The notes under the pieces are model-generated. The model saw nothing but the letters and a program-made list of their open reading frames with translations, was not told the origin of the DNA and did no database searches. The position numbers were made by a program, and so were the translations under genes. Positions 6,282 to 12,552 of a stretch of DNA of 13,690 nt are shown one piece after another. The stretch lies in NCBI GenBank assembly GCA_002385415.1, contig DGDL01000044.1, positions 1-13,690 on the forward strand. The letters run 5' to 3'. How positions within the stretch are numbered: the stretch's first letter is position 1; every line of letters begins with the position of its first letter. The DNA is from Clostridiales bacterium UBA3953 (lineage in GTDB: Bacteria > Bacillota > Clostridia > Oscillospirales > CAG-272).

Positions 6282-7322
6282 ATGAGTAGCAAAATAGGTT
6301 ACGCAGTGGTAGGGCTCGGCATTGGCCGGGCGCATGCCGACGGCGTGCTTTCATCCGAACGCGGCGAGCTGGTCGCGGTCTGTGATATTGACGAGAAAAG
6401 ACTTGGCAAATTCAAATCCGAACATCCCGACGTCGCAGCATACCCAAACATTGACGAGATGCTGCGCGACGACAGGATTGAAATTGTCAGCATCTGCGTA
6501 CCAAGCGGGCTGCATGCGGAACTTGCGGTTAAAGCGCTTGAGGCGGGACGGCATGTGCTTGTCGAAAAGCCTATAGACATCACCGTGGAAGCGGCCATGA
6601 AAATCGAGGAGGCAAGAGTCCGCACCGGGCTCAAAGTCGGCGTTATCTTCCAAAACAGGTTCAATGCCTGCATGGAGCCTGTGCGAGAGGCAATCGACTC
6701 CGGCAGGCTGGGCAGGATGATTTTAGGCACATTCGCGGTCAAATGGTATCGCGACCAAAAATATTACGACGCCGGTGGATGGCGCGGCACATGGGAGATG
6801 GACGGCGGCGGCTCACTGATGAATCAGTCTATCCATACCGTCGACATCATGCAGTGGCTGATGGGCGAGGTGGACACCGTCACCTCGTATGCGGGCATAC
6901 ATAATCACAACATCGACACCGAAGACCTCACCGCCTCTGTCATAAAATTCAAAAGCGGCGCCGTCGCGACTTTCGTCAGCACAACCTGCGCCTACCCTGG
7001 CATTTCGACCGATATACAGCTTTACGGCACAGGCGGGTCAATTGAGATAGACGGCGACAAGATTAAGCTTTGGAAACTTGTCGACGGTGACGAATTTGAA
7101 GAAGAAGAAATGCTCGAAAATTACGGCGGCGGAGGCACGCCCGTGGGCGATCCTGTCAAAGTGCGCGGGCATGCGCTTCAGGTTCACGATATGATAGACG
7201 CGGTGTACTATGACCGTGACCCGCTTATTACCCCGCGTGAGGCCATTAAATCTGTTGCCATTGTCAACGCAATATACGAGTCGGCGCGTACCGGCAAGCC
7301 TGTTGCGCCAAAGAAAGTCTAA
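6282..7322 (+). CDS. Gfo/Idh/MocA family NAD(P)-dependent sugar dehydrogenase
   Basis: A 346-residue protein of standard family length. The N-terminal Rossmann domain has GLGIGRA (11-17) and an acidic residue after strand 2 (VCDIDEKR, 33-40), which favours NAD over NADP. EKP (95-97) carries the conserved lysine at the active site. The C-terminal domain has GGGSLMNQSIHTVD (175-188), with His185 as the likely catalytic residue. Such enzymes oxidise or interconvert hydroxyls on sugars and cyclitols, and some take part in oxidation-elimination cleavage of glycosides. The ATG is 17 bases after the hydrolase stop with AAAGGAAGG in between, so the two are co-transcribed. No signal peptide. The substrate cannot be read from the sequence; the hydrolase next door implies it acts on the released sugar or on the glycoside itself. 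Confidence 0.92.
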   Translation: MSSKIGYAVVGLGIGRAHADGVLSSERGELVAVCDIDEKRLGKFKSEHPDVAAYPNIDEMLRDDRIEIVSICVPSGLHAELAVKALEAGRHVLVEKPIDITVEAAMKIEEARVRTGLKVGVIFQNRFNACMEPVREAIDSGRLGRMILGTFAVKWYRDQKYYDAGGWRGTWEMDGGGSLMNQSIHTVDIMQWLMGEVDTVTSYAGIHNHNIDTEDLTASVIKFKSGAVATFVSTTCAYPGISTDIQLYGTGGSIEIDGDKIKLWKLVDGDEFEEEEMLENYGGGGTPVGDPVKVRGHALQVHDMIDAVYYDRDPLITPREAIKSVAIVNAIYESARTGKPVAPKKV

Positions 7323-7375
7323 CCGGCAGCAGATCTTATCAAAGCGGCATGACACCACCGGATAAATTAAATACA

Positions 7376-7401
7376 GCGGCGCCGAGCCTACTCTGCGCCG
7401 C
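7376..7401 (+). other. GC-rich hairpin between dehydrogenase and URO-D genes
   Basis: GCGGCGC (7376-7382) and GCGCCGC (7395-7401) form a perfect 7-bp stem with a 12-base loop in the 114-base gap between the two genes. No T-run follows, so it is unlikely to be an intrinsic terminator. It may stabilise the mRNA ends or mark a processing site and so set different levels for the genes on either side. Confidence 0.5.
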
Positions 7402-7436
7402 AGACCTCAATATAACATGGCGGGAGTGACTATTTT

Positions 7437-8564
7437 ATGAAGCTGACTTCGCGCGAGCGTATTATGCGCATATTCCAAAACAAAGAAATCGACCGCCCCG
7501 GCTTCAAATTATGGGGTGCAAACCTTGGTGACTACCTGCTCCATCCCGCATATCGCCCTGTACGGGACCTTGCTATCGAAAAAACCGATCTTTTTATCGG
7601 ATACGGCGCTCCGTTTCATATCTATTGCGGCCAAAGATGGCAAGAGCAGGTTGAAGTTTACGACAAAGACACCGAGCATCCGACATGGAAGGAAAGGCAT
7701 GTGATTTTTCATACCCCAAAGGGCGATCTGCACAGTGTTGACCGAATATCCACCGTCGGCGAGCCTTCATATACCGTCGAGTATATGATAAAAGAACCCG
7801 AAGACATAGACAAACTGCTTTCCATGGAGTACGAGCCGTTTGAGTTCGACCTCGAAGGCTTTTTCGAAAGACAGGCTGAAGTGGGAGACCGCGGCGTCGT
7901 GCTGTTCGGACTCGACCACGCCGCGTATGCACTCCAGCGGCTCACCGGGTCGGAAACACTTGCGTATTTCACCGTCGACTGCCGAGACAAAGTCCATGAG
8001 GCAATAAGTGTTTTCTCCGCACGCATCAGGGAACATCTTAAAAAGGTGCTGTCGGCTGGGGTGACAGGCCCGTTTGAATGGGTCGGTCCGGAACTCTTTA
8101 TTCCACCGCTGCTTTCACCGCAGGATTTCATGGATTTTGTCTACAGATACGACAAACCTCTCTGCGACGATATACATAATGCAGGCGGATATGTCTGGGT
8201 ACATTGCCACGGCAAAGTGGCAAATTTCATCGAGCACTTTATCAACATGGGTGTGGACATCCTCAACCCGCTCGAACCGCCCAAAAACGGGGACATTGAC
8301 CTTGAAGCAGCTATTGCAAAATACCAAAACCGCATCGGCTGGGAAGGAAATATCGAAATTCAGGAGATTCTGCAGGCTTCGCCCGAGCGGCTTAAAGAAC
8401 TTATCGAAAAATGTGTTGATGCCGGCAGCAAAAGCGGCCGATTTATACTCTGCCCGTCGGCAGGATATATGGAATATCCCTTCCCGGACGAGCGATACAT
8501 AAGCAATTTACTGCTGTACCTTGAATACGGGTATGAGTGCGTAGAGCGCTGCAGGAAAAATTAG
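7437..8564 (+). CDS. URO-D superfamily protein (methyltransferase MtaA-like fold)
   Basis: A 375-residue protein opening with the family hallmark (SRERIMRIFQNKEIDRPGFKLWG), where true uroporphyrinogen decarboxylases and MtaA/MtbA-type cobalamin methyltransferases share a TIM barrel. The region GYVWVHCHGKVANFIEHFINMGVDILNPLEPP (251-282) is the strand carrying the H-x-C zinc site in MtaA; here it reads H256-C257-H258. Near the C-terminus ILCPSAGY (337-344) stands where MtaA has its last zinc Cys, with C339 close by. It is therefore not a haem-pathway enzyme by context and may be a methyl transferase of unknown substrate. GGGAG precedes the ATG by 11 bases. It is the last gene of the cassette, followed by a strong terminator. 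No corrinoid protein is encoded nearby, so methyl transfer remains inferred. Confidence 0.82.
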   Translation: MKLTSRERIMRIFQNKEIDRPGFKLWGANLGDYLLHPAYRPVRDLAIEKTDLFIGYGAPFHIYCGQRWQEQVEVYDKDTEHPTWKERHVIFHTPKGDLHSVDRISTVGEPSYTVEYMIKEPEDIDKLLSMEYEPFEFDLEGFFERQAEVGDRGVVLFGLDHAAYALQRLTGSETLAYFTVDCRDKVHEAISVFSARIREHLKKVLSAGVTGPFEWVGPELFIPPLLSPQDFMDFVYRYDKPLCDDIHNAGGYVWVHCHGKVANFIEHFINMGVDILNPLEPPKNGDIDLEAAIAKYQNRIGWEGNIEIQEILQASPERLKELIEKCVDAGSKSGRFILCPSAGYMEYPFPDERYISNLLLYLEYGYECVERCRKN

Positions 8565-8611
8565 CCGGTATCCAAAATCTCGTCCAGAGCAAAGACACTT
8601 AAAAGCGAAAA

Positions 8612-8646
8612 ACCTGCTCTCCGGTTTTCGGGGAGCAGGTTTTTTT
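8612..8646 (+). terminator. Intrinsic terminator after the glycoside cassette
   Basis: ACCTGCTCTCCG (8612-8623) pairs with CGGGGAGCAGGT (8629-8640) in a 12-bp stem with one T-G wobble and a 5-base loop, followed by six more T (8641-8646). It is preceded by an A-rich tract. A strong rho-independent terminator closing the operon that ends at 8564. Confidence 0.95.
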
Positions 8647-8752
8647 GCATTAGGGGCCCCACAGCCTTTTGTAAAATTGCAGCCACGTCGCGGATGCGAC
8701 TGTCAAATTAAGTTTTTTGGCCGTCGCGCATCGTTTTTAGATTTACACTCGT

Positions 8753-8782
8753 AAAAATCCGCCGACCTGACCTGTCGGCGGA
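8753..8782 (-). terminator. Intrinsic terminator of the aminotransferase gene
   Basis: On the minus strand, TCCGCCGAC (8774-8782) pairs perfectly with GTCGGCGGA (8758-8766), a 9-bp stem with a 7-base loop, followed by five T (8753-8757). It lies 18 bases past the aminotransferase stop. Confidence 0.9.
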
Positions 8783-8799
8783 ATGGAGTGTGCTCGGTT

Positions 8800-9984
8800 T
8801 TAGTTTCTCGCTATTTGACCGAGAATTTTAATGCCCTTCACAATGTCTTCGTCGGAGGGCGTCGAGTAATTAAGCCTTATGGCATTAATCGGTTTCGACA
8901 AATCGCACTGGAATGCGCTGCCTGGCACGACAAAGACCTTCTCCGCGGCGGCATCTCTGACAAATTTGTCAACAGGCAGACGCTCTGGCAGTGTGCACCA
9001 TACAAACAGGCCGCCCTTCGGCTTTGTCCAGACGATGTCGTCGGGCAGCTCCTCGGCTAATGTGTCCAGCATCAGCTTGCATTTGTGTTTGTAGAGCTTC
9101 CGTATGCTCTCTATATGCCCGTCCATGTCAAACTCTGTCATAAAGCGGTGCGCTATCAGCTGGAAGAAGATGTTGGTGTGCACATCTTCGACCTGCTTTG
9201 CGACGACAATTTTCTGCGCTATGGTCTCGGGCGCGCAGACAAAACCAACACGCATACCCGGCGAGAGAATTTTTGAGAATGTGCCGCAGTAAACGACAAT
9301 GCCGTCCGTATCCATGCTTTTTATCGTCGGCACGTCGCTGCCCGAGAAACGCAGCTCGCCATAGGGGTTGTCCTCGATTATTATGGCACCGTATTCTCTT
9401 GCAAGCTCATATATCCTGCGCCGCTTCTCAAGCGACGTTGTTATGCCGCAAGGGTTGTGAAATGTCGGAATCGTGTATATTATCTTCGCACGCGGGTTGG
9501 ATTTCAGTGCCTCTTCAAGCGCCTCGACATTCATGCCGTCCCCTTCCATCGGCACGCCGGTGAGATTGAGGCCGAGCGACCTAAAGGCGTTAAGCGCGCC
9601 TATAAAACTCGGTTCCTCGGCTATTACCGTGTCCCCTTCGTCACACATGACTTTGGCGGTCAGCTCAATGCCCTGCTGTCCGCCGGAAACAACAAGCACT
9701 GTATCGCTGTCTTTGCCGGTCGAAAACTTATCGCGCAGGCGCGCCTCAACAGCCTCGCGCAGGGGTGTATAGCCTTCGGTTATGCTGTACTGCAGCGCAA
9801 GGGTCGAGGAATTTGACAAAATGTCGGCGGCTGCCCGGTTTATAAACTCGACCGGGAACGACTCGGGTGCAGGGTTGCCCGCGGAAAACGCTATCGAGCC
9901 GGGCTGACCGAGACTTTTAAATATTTCGCGTATCGCGGACGGTTTAAGTTCCGCCATCTTTTTTGAAAATTTATAGCTTGTCAT
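8800..9984 (-). CDS. PLP-dependent class I/II aminotransferase (2-aminoadipate/aromatic type)
   Basis: A 394-residue fold-type I aminotransferase without the DNA-binding domain of MocR regulators. Motifs (numbered from the ATG) are YSITEGYTPLREAV (66-79), SGGQQGIEL (100-108), TFHNPCG (174-180), EDNPYGELRF (204-213) with the PLP-ring Asp205, GTFSKILSPGMRVG (234-247) with Lys238 forming the Schiff base, and a C-terminal RLNYSTPSDEDI whose Arg binds the substrate carboxylate. It matches the group annotated as 2-aminoadipate, aromatic or branched-chain aminotransferases; the substrate is not decidable here. I chose the ATG at 9982-9984. An in-frame TTG at 10005 would add seven residues; neither has its own Shine-Dalgarno, and the nearest good one (GGAGGG) serves a short leader ORF instead. 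Its own terminator follows, so it is probably monocistronic. Confidence 0.93.
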   Translation of the reverse strand: MTSYKFSKKMAELKPSAIREIFKSLGQPGSIAFSAGNPAPESFPVEFINRAAADILSNSSTLALQYSITEGYTPLREAVEARLRDKFSTGKDSDTVLVVSGGQQGIELTAKVMCDEGDTVIAEEPSFIGALNAFRSLGLNLTGVPMEGDGMNVEALEEALKSNPRAKIIYTIPTFHNPCGITTSLEKRRRIYELAREYGAIIIEDNPYGELRFSGSDVPTIKSMDTDGIVVYCGTFSKILSPGMRVGFVCAPETIAQKIVVAKQVEDVHTNIFFQLIAHRFMTEFDMDGHIESIRKLYKHKCKLMLDTLAEELPDDIVWTKPKGGLFVWCTLPERLPVDKFVRDAAAEKVFVVPGSAFQCDLSKPINAIRLNYSTPSDEDIVKGIKILGQIARN

Positions 9985-9986
9985 TT

Positions 9987-10022
9987 TTATATGGAGCTGT
10001 CGCAATAAACGACGCTCAACAC
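9987..10022 (-). CDS. Possible 11-residue leader ORF ahead of the aminotransferase
   Basis: GGAGGG (10028-10033) lies five bases before a GTG (10020-10022) and eight before the next in-frame TTG. The frame reads as an 11-residue peptide ending SVVYCDSSI and stops with TAA two bases before the aminotransferase ATG. The best ribosome site in the region therefore belongs to this mini-ORF, and the main gene may be translated by re-initiation. A lost base could also have shifted the true start. Speculative. Confidence 0.35.
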   Translation of the reverse strand: MLSVVYCDSSI

Positions 10023-10067
10023 TGTTTCCCTCCAGTTGTTATTACGCATTTTTTAGCGTCTTAGAAT

Positions 10068-10097
10068 ATTCTACCATGTAGCGGCGTATAATTGCAA
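10068..10097 (-). promoter_or_regulatory. Candidate aminotransferase promoter with palindromic -10
   Basis: On the minus strand TTGCAA (10092-10097), an 18-base spacer and TAGAAT (10068-10073) form a fair sigma-A promoter, 84 bases upstream of the ATG. The -10 is part of a perfect 12-base palindrome TAGAATATTCTA (10062-10073), which could also be an operator. The -35 is weak. Confidence 0.45.
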
Positions 10098-10115
10098 GAG
10101 ATTTACCGTGCGGTA

Positions 10116-10144
10116 TTGAATATTATTATAAAGTATGCTAAAAT
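10116..10144 (+). promoter_or_regulatory. Candidate promoter of the unknown gene pair
   Basis: TTGAAT (10116-10121), a 17-base spacer and TAAAAT (10139-10144) lie about 108 bases before the ATG at 10252, in an AT-rich stretch. The -10 is good, the -35 moderate. Confidence 0.55.
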
Positions 10145-10251
10145 GATTCCGTGTTCTGATAAGCGGCAACCGGCAAAATCGGAAAATAAAAAAGCGCGGC
10201 GTCACGAGGCTTTCACAGTTGCGCAAGATGCCGCAATCCAGAGGTATAATT

Positions 10252-10974
10252 ATGAATTACTACGACGCTGAGCCGAAGAAAAAAGGTTTTAGTATCGGGA
10301 AACTGTTCAAGTGGCTGCTTGCACTGCTAACGTTTTCGATTTATCTTCTGCTCACATTGCGCGCCTGCGCACTTGACGGGCTGAAAGATACCGCAAAAAC
10401 ACGCGCTCTGCTCCGCAACGAAAAATTTGTCGCGGCGTATTCTACATCTCCCGAATCAATCAAAGTAGAAGCCGGCATAGATAACAGCATAACCACGAGG
10501 GACGGCAGGATAACCGTTACAAATATTCGCTGGATCGAGCCTATTGATCAGTTCCAGCTGACTGTCAGGTATAACAACAGCCTTGCCCGCGTTATAATGG
10601 ACGATTTTTCGCTTAAAAACGAGCCTGTCGGCGAATATCTGACCTTCGCGCTGCGCGACGATGCGGGCAATCTTTACACCGCGTTCGAGTATATAACCGA
10701 CTCAGTGTTTGTGTATAACTTCCGACGGCTTGTGTTCGACGATGTCCGGCTTGAAGACTGCAATTTCCTCAGACTTGAGGTATATTACACCGGCTATGTA
10801 AATTACAACAGCAGCTCGGCTCCGATTAACTCCATCACCATATACAACAAGGAACAGGGTCTGAAACCCTATAATCCCAAAAAAGGAGAGCTTTCGGCCA
10901 CCACAACGACCGGCCTGACAAAAAGCCGCGTGTGGGCCAATCCCGCTTCAGTAGAGACGGAGAGCGATCAGTAA
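10252..10974 (+). CDS. Hypothetical single-pass membrane protein
   Basis: I do not recognise this family. The 240-residue product has a charged N-terminus (DAEPKKKGFSIGKLFK), one hydrophobic segment at about 21-38 and then a large extracytoplasmic part by the positive-inside rule. That part is rich in alternating hydrophobic and polar residues (ITVTNIRWIEPIDQFQLTV, FLRLEVYYTGYVNY), suggesting a beta-sandwich, and ends in a Thr/Ser-rich low-complexity tail (about 215-240). I chose the ATG at 10252 because AGAGG lies eight bases upstream; an in-frame TTG at 10219 and an ATG at 10228 have no such site. The next gene begins three bases after its stop, so the two are surely co-transcribed and probably act together. 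No catalytic motif is visible. Confidence 0.82.
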   Translation: MNYYDAEPKKKGFSIGKLFKWLLALLTFSIYLLLTLRACALDGLKDTAKTRALLRNEKFVAAYSTSPESIKVEAGIDNSITTRDGRITVTNIRWIEPIDQFQLTVRYNNSLARVIMDDFSLKNEPVGEYLTFALRDDAGNLYTAFEYITDSVFVYNFRRLVFDDVRLEDCNFLRLEVYYTGYVNYNSSSAPINSITIYNKEQGLKPYNPKKGELSATTTTGLTKSRVWANPASVETESDQ

Positions 10975-10977
10975 TTT

Positions 10978-11673
10978 ATGATTTTAAGATCCAAAGATAC
11001 AACAATTGCATACCGCTGTCCTTACTGCGGCAAATGCATTAAGGGTATAGTAGGTATTTTTACGCTTACCGGCGATGTTATTAAGGTGAAATGCGACTGC
11101 GGGCACAGCGAGCTCGTGGTCTCATATACATCCGAGGGCAAGATAAGGCTGTCGGTCCCCTGCATTTTCTGCCCCACACCACACAACTTTATAATCGGCA
11201 ACGGGATTTTCTTCGAGCGCGGCATGCTCGCGCTCGATTGTACGTTTGCCGACTTTTCGATTTGTTTCATCGGCACAGAAGAAGAGATAGGCAAGGCAAT
11301 AGACGAGTCCGATCGCGAGCTTGCAGAGCTTCTGACCGAATGTGGGCTGGATGACTACGACAAGTTACACGTTTTAAACCGCGCCGGCCGGGATCCCTGG
11401 GATGACGACGATGATATTATAACCGGCGAAATCGCCGTCGATGACATCGTGAGGTTTATGCTGAAAGAGCTTGAGGAAGACAACCTTATCTACTGCCGAT
11501 GCAACGAGTACCAAATACCCCAATACGACTTCAAAATCATTGGTTCAACCGCGAGGGTATACTGCAAAACCTGCGGCAGCCGCAAAGATTTTCCGATGGG
11601 AAGCTCGCTGTGCGCAGATGCATTTCTAAACCTTGACGAAATTAATCTTGCTGAAGACGACGGGAGCTATTAA
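10978..11673 (+). CDS. Hypothetical protein with two mirrored CxxC/CxC zinc-binding sites
   Basis: I do not recognise this family. The 231-residue soluble protein has an N-terminal zinc-ribbon-like site (CPYC at 14-17, then CDC at 39-41) and a C-terminal one in reverse order (CRC at 173-175, then CKTC at 196-199), each with about 20 residues between the pairs. Another CIFCPTPH (62-69) lies just after the first. The middle is acidic (about residues 95-155, including a DDDDD run), and the C-terminus is acidic as well. The pattern suggests two metal-stabilised beta domains joined by an acidic helical linker. It begins three bases after the preceding membrane protein gene and lacks a strong ribosome site of its own, so translation may be coupled. 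Its TAA overlaps the TAA of the convergent transporter gene. Adaptor or regulatory function is possible, unproven. Confidence 0.82.
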   Translation: MILRSKDTTIAYRCPYCGKCIKGIVGIFTLTGDVIKVKCDCGHSELVVSYTSEGKIRLSVPCIFCPTPHNFIIGNGIFFERGMLALDCTFADFSICFIGTEEEIGKAIDESDRELAELLTECGLDDYDKLHVLNRAGRDPWDDDDDIITGEIAVDDIVRFMLKELEEDNLIYCRCNEYQIPQYDFKIIGSTARVYCKTCGSRKDFPMGSSLCADAFLNLDEINLAEDDGSY

Positions 11674-12254
11674 GAGAGCCGCTCGATTAGTTTTTGCGGC
11701 ATGAGTTTGTATACCGCCAGTACTATAACCGAATTTATCGCTGCCTTTATTACGTTAAAGGCAATGATAAACGGCATATGCGTCAGCACCACATCAAGCG
11801 TAACACCCATAAACATAGGCGTAAACAACAGGTTACACAGACCCATGGTGGCAGTCATGGCAACGACTCCCGCCACCAATGAAACTACATTGACAAGTCC
11901 GGCGCGGCTTAGCACGCCGGCTTTTTCTTTGCGTTTCAACAGCAGCACGCGCAAGCCCGAATTGGCAATCACAAGCGCGCCTGTTGAAAGTATGTGCATC
12001 AAAATGCCTATCCAGCCGCTTTGCGCACTAACTGTCAGTCCTTGAACAACGCTGACAATTACGGTAAGTATCAGACCATGCTGTGGCCCATAAAGATATG
12101 CACATATTATAATCGGTATGTCTGCCGGGTCATATTCAAGAAATGGCACTGCGGGAAAGATCGGAAGATGAATGAAATAAACCAGTACTATCGAAAGGGC
12201 GGTAAAAACGCCCATCGCTGCTATGCGATATACTCTAAGCTGTCTTTTGGTCAT
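11670..12254 (-). CDS. ribU: ECF transporter S component for riboflavin (RibU)
   Basis: A 194-residue integral membrane protein with five to six hydrophobic segments, the usual size for an S component. The segment PIFPAVPFLEYDPADIPIII (31-50) is the RibU hallmark between helices 1 and 2, which lines the riboflavin pocket. RibU binds riboflavin outside the cell and docks on the shared EcfT-EcfA-EcfA' energy module, encoded elsewhere. The start at 12254 follows a strong AGGAGG (12266-12271) at 10-11 bases. An FMN riboswitch upstream confirms the substrate: high FMN should shut the gene off. It appears to be a single-gene unit behind tuf, and it converges on the zinc-site gene with a shared TTAA, with no terminator between them. 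Confidence 0.95.
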   Translation of the reverse strand: MTKRQLRVYRIAAMGVFTALSIVLVYFIHLPIFPAVPFLEYDPADIPIIICAYLYGPQHGLILTVIVSVVQGLTVSAQSGWIGILMHILSTGALVIANSGLRVLLLKRKEKAGVLSRAGLVNVVSLVAGVVAMTATMGLCNLLFTPMFMGVTLDVVLTHMPFIIAFNVIKAAINSVIVLAVYKLMPQKLIERLS

Positions 12255-12265
12255 AAATAAAAAAT

Positions 12266-12294
12266 CCTCCTAAATCGGTATTATACCGCGGAGG
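12266..12294 (-). promoter_or_regulatory. Hairpin that sequesters the ribU ribosome binding site
   Basis: On the minus strand CCTCC (12290-12294) can pair with the GGAGG of the ribU ribosome site (12266-12270), stacked over an inner stem CGGTA/TACCG (12284-12288 with 12276-12280) and a 3-base loop. The structure would hide the ribosome site, as expected for a riboswitch acting on translation. How FMN binding switches it is not resolved by eye. Confidence 0.6.
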
Positions 12295-12307
12295 CAAAAC
12301 ATCCGAG

Positions 12308-12329
12308 AAAACCGGTTTATAAAAAACCG
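12308..12329 (-). other. Weak terminator-like hairpin in the ribU leader
   Basis: On the minus strand CGGTTT (12324-12329) pairs with AAACCG (12313-12318) around a 5-base loop and is followed by G and four T (12308-12311). The short, AT-rich stem makes it a poor terminator. It sits between the riboswitch aptamer and the ribosome-site hairpin and may be part of the expression platform. Confidence 0.35.
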
Positions 12330-12344
12330 ATAATCACGGTATAT

Positions 12345-12467
12345 TTTCTTCCATCCAGACTTTAACTGTCGGTGCAGGAATTTCACCTGCTCGGCACACG
12401 ATGCTAGGTGTGGCATCAAGTGTTCGCGGACTGTCACCGCCGGTGCGGAATTTCACCGACCCCCGAA
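12345..12467 (-). promoter_or_regulatory. FMN riboswitch (RFN element)
   Basis: Read on the minus strand, the conserved RFN blocks appear in order: GGTGAAATTCCGCACCGGC, GGTGACAGTCCGCGA, a variable hairpin, then GCAGGTGAAATTCCTGCACC and GACAGTTAAAGTCTGGATGG, closed by a GGGGG/CTTCC-type outer region. This is the FMN-binding aptamer. It lies about 90 bases before ribU, whose product imports riboflavin, so feedback repression by FMN is expected. The outer edges are approximate. Confidence 0.97.
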
Positions 12468-12505
12468 AATATATAATATTCAGTTATATTTTTATCTTTG
12501 TGCGG

Positions 12506-12535
12506 CCCGGAGAAGGCCGGACGGCCCTCTCCGGG
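12506..12535 (-). terminator. Long hairpin after tuf, probable terminator or RNA end
   Basis: CCCGGAGA/TCTCCGGG plus an inner GGCC/GGCC, 12 pairs with one mismatch and a 4-base loop (arms 12506-12518 and 12523-12535), lies 17 bases past the tuf stop. No T-run follows on the minus strand (next bases are CCGCACAAAG), so it may be a factor-assisted terminator or a 3' end stabiliser rather than a strict intrinsic terminator. I see no clear promoter between it and the riboswitch, so ribU may partly depend on read-through from tuf. Confidence 0.55.
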
Positions 12536-12552
12536 CATAAGTCTATGCAATA

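Noticed and set aside
8650..8750. Possible small RNA or extra structure between the two terminators
   Set aside because: Only a 5-bp stem (GTCGC/GCGAC) is visible; no promoter or conserved RNA pattern.
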